A DNA stretch of 64,000 nucleotides from Hyaloscypha bicolor E (taxonomy: Eukaryota; Ascomycota; Leotiomycetes; Helotiales; Hyaloscyphaceae), in the NCBI RefSeq assembly GCF_002865645.1, contig NW_020194684.1:2733030-2797029 (forward strand), in the 5' to 3' direction. The notes below the pieces were generated by a model. The model worked only from the letters and a program-made list of their open reading frames with translations, made no database searches and was not told the origin of the DNA. The translations under genes and the position numbers were made by a program. The stretch's first letter is position 1, and the number at the start of each line of letters is the position of its first letter. Below are positions 35,306 to 47,432 of this stretch, one piece after another.

Positions 35306-35474
35306 GGTGGACCTTCTAGGATTGATGGAGGAATGTCCTAGGAATTGCTAGAATTTTGCAATAGGTGATGGAGCAGAGTTCTAGGAATTGATACAACGAC
35401 GAACTTGGAGGGTGGATAGGATGCAGGTGTTATGAAGGCGAGCTGACGATGAACTGAAGGAACGGTCATCCTAC

Positions 35475-35480
35475 TTTATA
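35475..35480 (-). promoter_or_regulatory. TATA box of the small secreted protein gene
   Basis: TATAAA on the minus strand, 170 bases before the start codon at 35305. Confidence 0.5.
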
Positions 35481-37678
35481 CTTGGCTTGAGAATGGCAGG
35501 AACATGTGAGGGAGGCCGCGATGGGAGTATGCGAGGTATGGATCGTCATGACGTGAAGAAAAATCTCGTATTCGAATCAACCGGCTTTGAGATTAACACG
35601 AAGGCAAAGTTTCGAGCTTCTTTCACAATGTAACGTTTGCCAGCACTTTTTGAGACTGGTGCCATTACAAAATCGTCGAAAGCCTCACTGTGAAACAGAT
35701 TGTGGTCGTTTGAGTAACCTTCCACACAAGAAACCGTCCTATCGGCTTTCAAATGGCGCAGTGACGTGCAGCCAGCACTGCAAGTTTATTTTCGGGCCTT
35801 TGCGCCTGAATCTGGGGTCAGAAGTGCATCGCTTGAGGCAAACAACCTGGAGATCCAATAGAAAACTTGTGGGCGGAGGGGAAAGGTATGGCCCCGATAG
35901 CGTGTGTCGGCAGCCGGCTGATGCAGCAGGGACATCGGCGATCGGGTGACAATGGCACCAGGTGCTGCAGATACGACCCAGATCTCAACACCCGTCCGTT
36001 ATGACCCGATTCTACTCCTAGAATAGGAAAAGATACCTCGAATTCTTGTCAACGAAGCCCAAGCAAAAAGGTGGCCGATTCCATTTCGAATTTCAACAAA
36101 GCCGGTGAACACTGTTGACAGCGCTAGGGCGGTGTGCTGTACATGTCAGCAACATCAAGCTGGCTAGATATACGAACATGATTGATTATACAAATGCACG
36201 CAAAAAGTGGCTGAGCAAAATCTCATGAACACTAGAGTTGATCTTTCCTTTGGTATAATGCTCCAATTGTTCGGTGTGGCTCCTGGCGTTGACATTCCAA
36301 GTGTTGAAACGTCGCAGTGGGTCCCGTAGGGCTCATAGAGGTCTGACAACCTCAGAACCACCTGGGGCCCAGTTTCTCCGTCTCCAACATGACATGAGAT
36401 TTATACGCTCCCGCAACCTTCAAGCTCCGAAATCATCTCTGCTCCGACCTTTCGCTGGTCGAATAGCCAACGAGAACAATTTCGAACAAGGTGGCACAGC
36501 AATAGCAGGACAAAGATGTGCCGTCCCAGTCGGTGAGCCCGCTCCGTATTGCGGCTCTCATTCTTGTATGACGCCAAAATAGGCCGCAGGTGGAAATCTT
36601 TGTATTCCAGCTCGCTGTGGAGGATCGCAACGTTGGCGCTTGGAGTCGAGCAACGGAATAAGTATTCGCCCACACCATCCGAAAAGCTATACAGAGCTTC
36701 GAATTATTGTAGGATCCGGAAGGTCAGACGGCCTTATGCAGCTGGTTGTTGGATATTCTTGATGACTGGCAGACTGGTTCGGCGTTGAATGGTAATTGCG
36801 ACAAGAGTCAATTTGCGACTTAATTGCCTGCATAATGTCAGAAGCTTCGTTGAGAGATCGGCAACTCATTATATAGAATACATACATTTGATTCTGACAG
36901 GCAGTCTTCAGATCGACTTCAAGCAACGTCTTTCCGACGTTTTCACAGAGCTACATGTCATTGTTGCACCAGCCGCTTCCTTACCTTCTTTGCACCACTG
37001 AAGATCAAATATTTGAAGCATAATGCCTTCAGCGGCGGTCGTATTTCTTCGCCAGAGGGCGTGGTAGTCATCATTGTTGCACTGAGAAGAGTCGTTGCTT
37101 GATGTCCGAGACGCGCTCTTCGAATTTCGGGGTTTAGCTCGCAGCACGTGACCGGATCTAGCCCCTTTCTTACCCCATTCTTAGAGCGAAGGAGATAAGC
37201 GAAGAGGGACTCGGACTACACACCTTCAAGCCAGTGAAGTGGGTGATGCTTCAACTTAGTAGCTTCGTCTTGCCCAGTTCGAGCTGTTGAAATTCTCTGC
37301 TCTTGTGCAAGAGATTACCAAGCCAACTCTCCTGGAAAGCACGTTTACACATGCTCGAAAGAGTGAAAAGTTCGAAACCTCCCAGCCACGACACATTCAA
37401 ATATATATATTGAAGTGCAAGGGTTAGCAATCGGAGAAATCTTGCAAGTCTTTCAAACCCAGTTTTGAACAGGTGATGAGAGGGTCTCAAAGATAAATAA
37501 TACATTGACGAAGGTCAGGAGATCAGTACCTTGTGGGTAATCACGGACCGGATGTTGGTGATGAACTATTGGAGATGTCTTGAAAAAATTCTCGTCTATG
37601 AGCCTCTCATTCTAGAAAACTCCAGAACCCACGTCTACTTCTGATCCTCGCCATTTCGGTCTTATTTCAGTCCCATAT
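35481..37678. other. 2.2 kb with only weak minus-strand frames
   Basis: Minus-strand frames 36908-37147 (includes DYHALWRRNTTAAEGIMLQI) and 36687-36926 (includes NQMYVFYIMSCRSLNEASDI) could be successive exons joined by an intron with donor GTAAGG near 36985. No family is recognised and no complete gene could be built. The remaining frames overlap and look incidental. Confidence 0.3.
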
Positions 37679-38100
37679 TCATTGGACCCGGACCTTCTCC
37701 GTACGACAGTAAGCGCACCGTGGATCCCCACAACCTGGACACGATTCTGTCATAATCCCAATCCCAGTCTCTCCGCAGGCACACTGGAGTGCGTGTTAGC
37801 CTTGCTTGAGTCTTAAGAACTGGTTCATGTGAAGCTGGACAACTCACACAGTGCCAGATATAGACATATCTCTTCCCTCTTCCCGGAGGCTACCAAAGTC
37901 TTAGAACACGAAACCCGAAGGGAGTAGAAGATGAATATGCTTACCCTCTGTGACAACGAATTGATAGGAGGCCATGTCTCAACCTCGGTATTAGGTAGAA
38001 GTGCAGCTTTGATGTCGTCCCGATCATGTGCCGCGTGTGCACGCGCACCAGAACATGAGGTACGCTTGATCCGTACCATCGAAAGCCGGAAATTGTCCAT
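37679..38100 (-). CDS. Cys-rich zinc-ribbon-like small protein, copy 1
   Basis: Exons 38100-37945, 37889-37848 and 37783-37679 join in phase 0 to 100 residues. The N-terminal exon is variable (MDNFRLSMVRIKRTSCSGAR ... PPINSLSQR). The 14-codon middle exon is PPGRGKRYVYIWHC. The last exon starts CACGETGIGIMTES and continues CPGCGDPRCAYCRTEKVRVQ. Seven Cys and one His in CC-x-C and CPxC-x4-C-x2-C arrangement suggest one or two structural zinc sites. Copies 2 and 3 (43340-44119 and 47041-47432) share both intron positions and the core. There is no signal peptide. Function is unknown; a nucleic-acid or protein-binding ribbon is possible. Confidence 0.65.
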
Positions 38101-38915
38101 CCCGCGCTTCGATTGAGGTGAGATTGGTGAGTCGAGCCAATTGCTAATCTTCTCTGCAAGTGTCTGGAAAAATTAGTTAGGAAGAGAAAACGAAACTCTG
38201 AGATGAACCGGGGTAGGCAAATAAATACACACTTCTATCATTTGCAGAAGGTCAAAGAGAGGAATAGTTCCTTCCACCGTACTCATCGGAGGATAGATCT
38301 GATAATAAAGCCTCTTATTGTGCTTTCTGGAAGTCTGGAAGTGTTCCCATAGGATACTCTTCTTTCTCGACTGCAGGACTGGCTTTAGCGAAGGCTGCGA
38401 AGCACCGCCACGGTTGAAGTTCGGCAACTGGAACATCTTGACATATACTCAGGAGCTATCCCGCTGAGGTTAATTCCATCTGGAGGGCTGCTTGAGCTAC
38501 TGGCGCTTGATCTCCACTCATCTACGTCCACACTACATCACAAATTGGCTATTCCTCTGGGTTCCACACCTCCTCCCTCCCCCTAGTAGACGCCCGTCTA
38601 ATTAAAGAAATACCCTAGGGATGAACTACTAGCTCATCGCTGCCCCTATTACTATACGTTGGTGAAGTTAGCAAACTACTAGCGGCTGTAGGCGGTACTT
38701 AACCCGTGTTGGTTACTGCCATCAGCAACCCTTCTTAATGCGAACGGTAAGAAAAGCGCGTGACGAGCAACGCCCTTCTTTCTTTCCAATTTCATTGCGC
38801 CACAAGGTTTTTGACAAGGAGTACGGAGTTGAGTTTGCGGTGATTTGCACTACTCAAAATCCTTTTCATTGGACGGTCGTGGAAATGATAGTTCAGAGCA
38901 CAAGTGGTTCGTTCT
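38101..38915. other. Intergenic, nothing recognised
   Basis: Frames at 38173-38436 minus and 38738-38941 plus show no family features. No repeats were identified. Confidence 0.3.
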
Positions 38916-40202
38916 TCACCTCCAAACCAGCACAGCTTTGATGACCTTCCCGCTCAGCACATTCTTTACAGCAGTGTTCATATCCTCAGCTGGATACTTC
39001 ACAATCAGATCCGTGAAGGGGAACTTTCCTCCACGCCATGCTTCCACCAGCATAGGAATGAATTCTTGAGGGTAGCAACTGCCCATCGCACACCCCACAT
39101 ATTGTCTTCCAGCATTCACGTGATGAAAAATACAAACTGGTGCCTCCGCAGTCAACTACTTGAGCTCACGTTAGCGAGACCTAATAAAACTTTTCATTCT
39201 CATAATGATAGAAATGCACTTGCCACTCCAACTCCAACTTGAACAACGATCCCCCTCTTCGCCGTCGCTTCCAGAAGGGTTTTGACAACTTCCGCTCGTC
39301 CAGTCGTATCAATAGTTCCATCAATCCCCTTCTCATCCGAGACACTCATCAACGCAGTTTTGAGATTATCGACTTGTCGAGAATTGATAAAATCTGTAGC
39401 TCCATATTTCTTAGCTAGTTCGAGGCGTTCGGGAACAACATCAACCGCAATGATCTTTGTGGGTGGTGATGGTAGCAGTTTCAGTGCCATCAACGCAGCT
39501 AAACCGACTGCACCAACTCCAACAATGCAGACGATGGAGTCTGAGATTGGTTTAACAACGTTGAGCATAGCTGTACATTTATTACTATGGATGAACTCAG
39601 CAGATTCAAGTTGACTTACCTCCAGCGCCAGTCATAATCCCACATCCAAGCGGGGCAAGGGAATCTAGAGAAATGTCTTTCCCAACTTTGACTACACTCC
39701 TTGCCTTTACGACAGCATACTTGGAGAAGCTGCTCTGTCCAAAGAAGTGCGAGGCTACGGTCCCATCTTTCGTTGAGAAAGATTTCGACCCATCATGCCT
39801 TCGAAATCCAAAGTTGTCCCTTTCAAAGTCGTAGCAATATGACGTTTCTTTCTTGAGGCAATACTTGCATTCACCGCAGCAGGAATAGGTGAGGATGACA
39901 TGATCTCCACGAGCGGTGTTGTTGACTTTTGGACCTATGTTGACAATGATTCCGGCGCCTGGGATCGTTAGCTACCGATGATAAACGGAGAATGTTCTCG
40001 ATATCCCACCTTCGTGACCGAAGACAGCTGGGAATAATCCAGGAATTGTTTTCTCTTTGGAGAAATTCAAGTCCGTATGACAAACGCCTGTAGCCTTCAT
40101 CTCCACGAGAACTTCATCGTCTCGAATATTGTCATCGACATTGATTTCTTGGTAGCGGAACGGCGCTCCTACCTCCCTAACCAATAGTGCTTCCGTAATC
40201 AT
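38916..40202 (-). CDS. Zinc-containing alcohol dehydrogenase (MDR, aryl/allyl alcohol type)
   Basis: Four exons, 40202-40010, 39958-39620, 39570-39227 and 39155-38916, join in frame to about 371 residues, the normal length for the family. It oxidises alcohols or reduces aldehydes with NAD(P). The catalytic zinc ligands are in ATGVCHTDLN and FGHEGAGII. The structural zinc Cys cluster is CCGECKYCLKKETSYC. The GCGIMTGAGA motif and the Rossmann loop VGVGAVGLAALMAL are intact, followed by the acidic strand end IAVDVVPERLELAKKYGATD. The GxM/ITGxGA and long CxxC loop resemble benzyl- or aryl-alcohol dehydrogenases. The C-terminus GKFPFTDLIVKYPAEDMNTA is complete. No regulatory link to its neighbours is evident. 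Confidence 0.92.
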
Positions 40203-40755
40203 CGCAGGAAACTGAAGATGACGAAGTCACGAAAATGTGTTAATGCTCTCCGGGATAATGGGAACGTCCTTTATAGGTTATCGGATGCTGTATTTGATTT
40301 CCAACTGATGAAGAGCGTTGATATTGACCGATTCCAGTGTCATTCAGCTCCTAAGTGGGGATAGTAGCTGGAAACTACTATGGCTATTGTTAGATTTTTG
40401 CGAGGAACTTGAAAATGAAAGATTGACTACAGTTTCTTTCGCGTTCGATCGGCAAACATGACCCCACTACAGTTTGGTTTTGGGGGGGGGGGCGTGGGGG
40501 CGGGGGTTTCCCGAGTGCGGGGTAAAAAGTTACGAGGACCCCACTATCCTGTCGCGATCGTGGCATCGTGCAGTTGTGTCCCGAAGTTTTGTTCACGGAG
40601 GTTTTCTCCTTGTATAAAGTACAATGTGAAATCGCAGTTAAAGTATTATACTGGTGAGACATTTCCCCTGCTCGAAGAGACCCCCGTCCCAAAATTTTCT
40701 TGCTCTATTGCGACACCACGATCTAGATCTGTTCTACCCCTGTTCAGATGAGTAT
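40203..40755. other. Intergenic with G-rich homopolymer tract
   Basis: Likely promoter side of the alcohol dehydrogenase. A run of eleven G followed by CGTGGGGGCGGGGG lies near 40482-40506. No gene seen. Confidence 0.35.
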
Positions 40756-42674
40756 CTAAACGGCATCAGACCCACATGCAGGTTCCACACCCCCACTTAC
40801 TTCTGCATGGTGTTGTTCTAACACCTTCTTCAACTTCGTCAAGAGAAATTGACCATGACACAAAGTCCATCTCTTCATAAGCCATTGGATTACGAATATT
40901 GCAGACACCATAATTATCATTGTGATTACGAACCACCGAAAGGTGAGCTCAAAAGGAATCACGGATGGTTGCATTGAGAACATGCCTACGGATAAGGAAT
41001 ACGGACACAATACCTAGAATTTTGACTTGAGTTAGTATAGACTGTTCGATGGCAAGGGATCTTCTGTGCGCACCCAAATTGTGAACTTTGACATGAATGC
41101 AGAGGTTTCTGTGGCCGCGTTTCCCTCAAGAGACAATAAAAGTTTCAGCTGAATATTCAGTCAGTGAGTTTCTCTACCAGGGCAGAATGGCACGAAAGCC
41201 AGAGTTCCTCTTACCGTGCTGAGATCACTCGATAACGTTTCTTTGAGTGAAAGAAGCTTCTGCCGGTTATTTTCCAGTCTCCTGAAAGCTCGCTTAATGC
41301 TTCGCAGCGATTGTCCTGCTGCACGAAATTCGGGTGAGTTGCTTGGAAATCTGTCGAGATCAGAGAAGTATCCCCAATCCCCGTCTTGAGAGAGGAACGT
41401 ATCCCATTCGTGGATGATGCCAAAAAGTACGCCGAGGAGTTCAGTCACCAAGACCATCCTCTGACGAGTCCACTGGAAAGAAGCGTTCATATCTCCAGTC
41501 CGTCCAGACGAGTTTCGAAGAGTTTTAGACGAAGTGAATGACTGCAATTGTTTCTGATCGAGACATCAGCACGGCAATTTGAAAGTACGAGATTATTCAA
41601 CTTTAAAAATGAAACAACGTACGTTTTCATTTCTGTCGAGCTGTAGCATATAGACCAATTCATCCCACTCTTCCCTCACCTTCTTTATTCTGATCTCTAA
41701 AGCCTTTATGAAGTACTCCCGTGGTCTCCAAATGGGCTTGTTTGCGTCGAGACCATATGCAATTGGATCTTCTACGAATACAACTTCATTATCGTAAACT
41801 GCAGCGTCCTTATCCGTGGTATCGCCTTCCTCCATCTCATACTCAGTGTCCTCAAAAGCCCAAGCGGTCCACTGCCACTCATCAGATCCATGAATAACGC
41901 AAGAAACCTGTGCCTTGTGTAGACGATAATTATCTTGGCATTCTGGTCCTGCCTTGTTTCGTGTCGGAAAGGTCACGTCTTCCCAGTTTCGCAGGCGTTT
42001 CCCACGGTCCGAAAGAAGATGGTTATCAGATTTTGGGGCTTTTCGCAACGCGAAGAACGGAATGTGAAATTCCATTTGAAAGGTAGCCTTTGCATCCGAC
42101 TAGTGAATACGGTCAGCAACTGCAGCTACCCCACCTATTCTGACTCAAATGAGAAAAGACTCTCTTACCGGAACATGGACTTGGATCGAGGGACGAAAAG
42201 ATACATGTTTGCAGATAGCATCTCGAACTGCTGGGACCTGAAGATATGGGGTCGTGGCTGCTATGGCGAGGATCATCTCCGGGGTTAAGTTTTCGATGTA
42301 ACTACATTCTATTAGTTTTTTGTACATGGAAATTGGGAACGAATAAATCTAACACGAGACGCCGTTCTGCATCGGGCTTATTCTCGAGTTTATATCGCTG
42401 TTACCGTGTCAGCAGTCTTTCGTTGTTAGTACAACTGAAGTGAGCCATACCGATTGCTTCAAGTGTCTCAGTAAGCCAGTTGTAGTCAATTTTCCACACA
42501 TCCGCACGTTCCCTTTGCCTGCCAAACTTGGGCTATTTCGGTCATCGATCCAGGCGGCTGGCCGTGTTCCGGCTTCTCCAATACCCGTTTGAAGTTCTTC
42601 GAGGCTTGTGCAACCTTCACAGTACTCCTTAACTTCATCAGCTTCGCATGGAGATCCCAAGTCGTCGGATACAT
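40756..42674 (-). pseudogene. CorA-like membrane protein gene, apparently frameshifted
   Basis: Minus-strand blocks in order match a fungal family with a CorA-like C-terminus. VWKIDYNWLTETLEAI is near 42420-42480. ERRLVLDLFVPNFHVQK near 42320 is followed by YIENLTPEMILAIAATTPYL and DAICKHVSF. FHIPFFALRKAPKSDNHLL is near 42050 and DEWQWTAWAFEDTEYEMEEG near 41870. PIAYGLDANKPIWRPREYFI is near 41730, SFQWTRQRMVLVTELLGVLF near 41440, and two final hydrophobic segments (WFVITMIIMVSAIFVIQWL) near 40900. Introns account for most breaks. Two do not fit splicing: a one-base shift inside a run of six A near 42315, and another near 42495 between WQAKG and ADVWKID. It is either a recent pseudogene or the assembly has indel errors. 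The membrane topology (two C-terminal helices) is CorA-like; ion transport is not established for this family. Confidence 0.68.
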
Positions 42675-43339
42675 CCAGGAAGATTGTCAGCTCGTCGTCG
42701 ATGCAACCCCAGCTCTTTTTAGCATCAACAGCGGGGATGTCGTCCTTGCCGGTAAGTTCATGATGTGTGAAGAAGCATTCGTACCACGCATTGTCAAAAC
42801 ACTGGAATGGGCAACGCTTCCCGTTGGTAGCTTTCCCTTCTACCTTTACACGCCTGGGGTTTCCTCTCTGGGCCTAGGCAACCTCAAATCATTGCTTAGC
42901 AAGCGCATTTAAGCCATAGAAATATCCAAAAAGAGATGGATTTGCATATCTCTCAACTCGCGAGACATCCAAAGAGTGCGAGCGCGCGCGCGCCTCCGGG
43001 GGGGGTCGGAAATTACATACCGACATGGAGAGCAACCTATTTATTTAATACCAGACAACCTTACCGAGTTTTAAAAGTAGAGACGGTGAGAGCGGGAAGA
43101 GCGAGGCAGAGAATTCGAGTGGCATTGTGAGTACTTGAATCCCGATCGTTGAAGTTGTCGCTTAGGCTTTGGGAATTGAAGTCGTTTTGGGGACAACTTA
43201 GAACCAAGCTTGGGAGAGACGGGAGGAAGATGACAGTGAACTGATGACAAGTCAGTAATTCATGTTGGGTAACCACAGAGATGGACAGGGAATTAAAGAC
43301 TGACCAAAGAATGACACCTCTTCCGACCTGAGCCAACGC
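42675..43339. other. Intergenic, possible 5' exon of the CorA-like gene
   Basis: Short frames only. The upstream exon of the CorA-like gene may lie at 42680-42900 but no start could be fixed. 43230-43280 resembles 46820-46860 (see findings), which suggests shared duplicated DNA. Confidence 0.3.
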
Positions 43340-44119
43340 TCAGCCTGCATCTCTCCAATGTAAGCAACAGTGTGGCCAGCTATCAACCACTTCTTGCCGA
43401 GCTTGTTCTCTATGAGCCCCCTTTTCTGTGATACTCGAGACTGTTGTGAGCGTGTTTTCGTTGTCCACGTCTTTGTCCACGCCTAGCGATTCTGGTCTCA
43501 TTGTTGATTGAACCCTCACTTTCTCTGTCCTACAGAAAGGGCACCTTGATGCCCCACAATCTGGACATGATTCGGTCATGATCCCAATTCCGGCCTTCCC
43601 ACAGGCGCACTATTTGGGCGTGTTAGGCTGACATGGAGGCTCAACCAGGGCTGGAGAAGTCGAAGCTGAACAACTCACACAATGCCAAATATAGACGTAT
43701 CTCCTTCCTCTCCCTGGTGGCTGTAGGAATTTTTAGCACGCAAATTATTGGTGAACTAGGGAAATTTGAGGAGGGCTTACCCATTGAGAGAAAGGTTCGA
43801 AGGGGGACCCTGCTGGCTCAGCCTCGCCGTTGGGCCGATTTGCAGCTTTGATACCAGCCTGACCAGGTTCAAGCACATCAAAAAATGAGGCGGTCGACAC
43901 ATCCTCAGCCAGTAGAAAAGGACGCAATGGACACCTCACAGCCAGGGCCCTCAAGTAAGGAGAGTTTAATGAGATGAGCGAGCCGCTCCGGTCCTCGTTC
44001 CGGATACACATTGGGCAGCTTTCTGCAAAAATACCGAAATGTTCTCGAGTGAGGCTTCGGGTACCGAATATACTCTTCTGAATCTCCTTTTTTGTGCTCC
44101 TGTTAGAATCTTTATACAA
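43340..44119 (-). CDS. Cys-rich zinc-ribbon-like small protein, copy 2
   Basis: Exons ending at 43781, then 43720-43679 and 43609-43340. The middle exon is PPGRGRRYVYIWHC. The last exon begins CACGKAGIGIMTES and CPDCGASRCPFCRTEKVRVQ. Unlike copies 1 and 3, it continues for 55 more residues to a stop at 43340. The first exon is open back to 44119, but its true start is unknown; an AG acceptor near 44012 (TTTTTGCAG) could mean an earlier exon. The N-terminal part has its own CPMC pair (FAESCPMCIRNEDRSGSL) not seen in the other copies. Introns sit at exactly the same two places as in copies 1 and 3. Confidence 0.6.
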
Positions 44120-47040
44120 AACCCTGGAATCATTCTTATCATCTCATTTCCCAAAAATACCAGCCTCTTCTCTCTTCAAACTGCTCCGCTTTAAATATCA
44201 GCGGCAAGGTCTCCCATACGGCCTGTTCAATTACTCGCATCGGCGCTTCTTGTGGCATGGGTTTGGCCGCTTTCGAGCAGTTAGCCTTGTTGTGAAGTTG
44301 AACTTTATTTTATGAGGTGAGAGGCTGCGGGAACCCGAAAAGACAGTGACTCTTGAAAAGACGATAAAAATCTCTCTGGGATGGAACGGTCACTTGAAAA
44401 ACGTAAAGTCTGAACGATTGTGTTGTCGTAAATATCTTCCAGCTTGTATGAGTTCCAGTCAACTAGTGGGTTGTTGAACTTAGTCCCTTGATCGTCCACT
44501 GCCAAGAAATTGGATGTGCACAGGGATGATGTCTCAGATCATCAATTTCCAGACGCGCGCTATCATCACGCCATGTTCATGATAGTCTGATTCTCAATGG
44601 CCAATGTGGAATGTTTCCCGTTGACGCGTGCCACCCTGCTGCGTGTTGCCGAGAGAAAAAGTGAGTTCGGAAAAAGATGTATTCTAGGCGTCGCCTGACT
44701 TAGACATCTTCCGTACAATAAATAACTCTCGGCTTCCTGCAACTTACTACGTCGTGACTCGTGGGCGGCAAGGCAATTCGCAGTTTGAGCATCATTTCCG
44801 TGCCGATACCGTTCGTCTCGTCAGCTCCAGGAACGAAAGCGAGATGAGCGTCAATGCAATATGAAAAGCCTGAACTTGAGGTCTCGCGTGGTCCGGCCGA
44901 GATTTGACTCTCGATAAGAATTGAAACCCTGCCCTAATGAAGAAGTTAGCTCAAAGTCATTTTGGTTACCCTGAAAGTGAGACAATTGGACTCGCGATGA
45001 AACGGTGGGCACATGAGCCCTTTGTGAAACGTTGATGTTGAGCTGGATGGCGCACAACAGTGACCTGGACTGTGTACCCTTGGGGAACTGGTTTTCATGA
45101 GATAGATCGATTTTTGGTCAGAAAGAAGTCAAGAGCCCGACTGAATGAAGATATTTTCATTAATCATCATACCACAACCAATTGTTGACGAATTCTCTCC
45201 GGTACCGCACCCCAACATTCCATGATCAATGTTGAGAATTCAAAGCAAAAGTCACGTGCAATGCTTCTCAGACCTAGCGGGAGGAGAAAAAAATGGCCGA
45301 TTTTGACAAATTCAGCGGAGACCAGAAAATCAGTATTTACTAGACACCAAATTAACTTCTTTTCTCTCTACGACTTCTTACGGCCATACCAGATCTCGCA
45401 AGTCCTATATACGTCTTTTGCACCTTTAATTGACTTGTGTTGTCTCAAAAAGAGGGCAGGAAGTTGAGGTTTTGGTGTTGGCGCAGGGGCCAATTTCGGC
45501 CGCTTATTTCTCCTACGAAGAGGACGACTATCCATTTTGCAGTGATCTAAGGCCTATACTTATACACGTCCAAATAGCCCCTATTACCACCAAGAACCCA
45601 TGCTTAGCTATAAACCCTTGTTTGGCTGAACAGTCAAACCAGCTGAACCTTGGCCATGCCTGCACAGCTGAATCGCCACTGGTAGCCTTAGGCACCAATT
45701 TCCAACAATCAATGAACCTGTGTCTGATCACGTGACATGCCACATTATATCAATAGGCCTTAGTCAGTCCCGAATTCACCGTAGTTCAGAAAACTATCCG
45801 TTTTAATTAATAAAAAAACAGTATTATGTTCGTAGTAACCGAAGTTAAGACTTCTGAAAGCTGCAAAAGCCCCTGATTGGGGTCAACTTCGGGTTCATCG
45901 AGGAAACAAATCTACCTCCTGACGAATGCCATCCATATCTGTATCGAGGTCCTCAGTTGTGTTCCGAATATATACCCTTCTTGTTTCTTCTGTGCTAAAG
46001 GTTATTAAGATAAGATACATCAGACTAGACAAGAAACTTACACGTTTTAGCAGCCCTCAAATCACTTCCATGGAAGGCGATCATTATCACGCACTCCTCA
46101 AGCGGTAATCGCATCAAATCCATGACCCTGGGATACATTTTCAGGCCAGGCTGCGGTCAGAAAGTTTGAACTGAAGTTCGAAATAATCGAATATGGACGA
46201 AGGCACCTTTCCTTGTCCTACAACTAAGATGAAGATAAAATGTGTGATGGAGGTCGAGAATAATTAACAAATATCAAGTTGCAGTCGTGTTGAACTTTTG
46301 GAAAAACAAGTCCATTCAACACCAGAACACTATGGTTTCTGTTGGGCATTGTAACACAACGCATATTTAACACCTTTCTCGAAGGCGAGTCAGAGCTAAA
46401 CCTATATTCGGTCATCTTTCAAGAGATGATCAGCCAGACCACTCCTCGAATCCAGAACAATCCTGACCAATTTCTCTGTGCATGCCACTCATCCACCAAT
46501 ATTTGTCTAACATTTTAATCCCCCAAGGCCAAATTGACTCTTTTCTCGTCGAGGGGCAGACCCAGAACTCGCCGAGGCGTCGAATCGATGTTCTCCGTAT
46601 GCTTCCTCGCATAAAAACTTGCGCGGATTTCTTTGAACAATCCGGATCTCTAGTATTCTGCGCCCTGGCGAAGCTCGGTGGGTGGCAGATTGGCAAAGAT
46701 GGACTCGACAGGAACAAGGAGCTAATCTGGAGTACCTGTCGCAACAGCTTCCCATTAAGCCGCACACCAAAGCTTTAGCCTTTATTTGGGACTCAAGAAC
46801 CTTGCGTTTCAAACTCATCAGAACATCATGCTGGATAGCCACAGAAATGGACAGGCACTGACTTGACAAAACTATGTGTGGTCCTCGACCATCCTCCCTG
46901 GAAAGAAAAGTGAAAGCCAACATGAGGGTACCACACTCTCCGAATCTCATCCACAGATTCGCTGTTTTGTCAGGCTCACGAAGATCGCCGCGTGTATTTC
47001 CATCGTCCACGACTTGCATTGACCGACGCGTGCAGTGCCA
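44120..47040. other. 2.9 kb without a recognisable gene
   Basis: Many short overlapping frames (for example 46430-46765 minus, 46507-47019 minus) but no family, signal peptide or splice-supported gene. 46800-46910 shows homology to the 3' flank of copy 2, so part of this is duplicated flank of copy 3. Confidence 0.35.
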
Positions 47041-47432
47041 TTATTGAACCCTAACCTTCTCTGTCCTGCAATATGGGCATCTTGATGCACCACAATCTGG
47101 GCACACCTCAACCATGATTCCAATTGATGCTTTCCCACAGGAACACTTATTGGCGTGTTAGGCTCTTAATTAACGTGTAGGGTGCGATGGGTACAACTTA
47201 CACAGTGCCAAATATAAACATAACGCTTTCCCCTGTACGGCGGCTACAGGAGTCAGTATGCAGAATATAATGACAAGGCAAAGAGACGGGACAGGCTTAC
47301 CATCTGCGAGAACAATTTGAAACCAGACCACGCGTCAACTGCGTCATTGGGCACACGTGCATCAACCTGATCCTTGAGAGAGGGCCTCCTCAAGGTGAAC
47401 TGACTGTCCTGCTCCCGCTCGTGGTTAGCCAT
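47041..47432 (-). CDS. Cys-rich zinc-ribbon-like small protein, copy 3
   Basis: Exons 47432-47301, 47243-47202 and 47145-47041 join in phase 0 to 92 residues, a complete and uninterrupted protein. The first exon is hydrophilic and charged (MANHEREQDSQFTLRRPSLK, ending WSGFKLFSQM). The middle exon is PPYRGKRYVYIWHC. The last is CSCGKASIGIMVEV then CPDCGASRCPYCRTEKVRVQ. This copy gives the clearest gene model of the three. The first ten residues lack a signal peptide, so it is probably intracellular. Function unknown. Confidence 0.7.

Noticed and set aside
40482..40506. G-rich tract as a possible quadruplex promoter element
   Set aside because: A homopolymer-like run without a second conserved feature; position relative to a promoter is not informative.
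45549..45770. Possible inverted repeat TAAGGCCTAT ... ATAGGCCTTA suggesting another TA-flanked MITE
   Set aside because: Only about 10 bases match and similarity stops at once; chance cannot be excluded.
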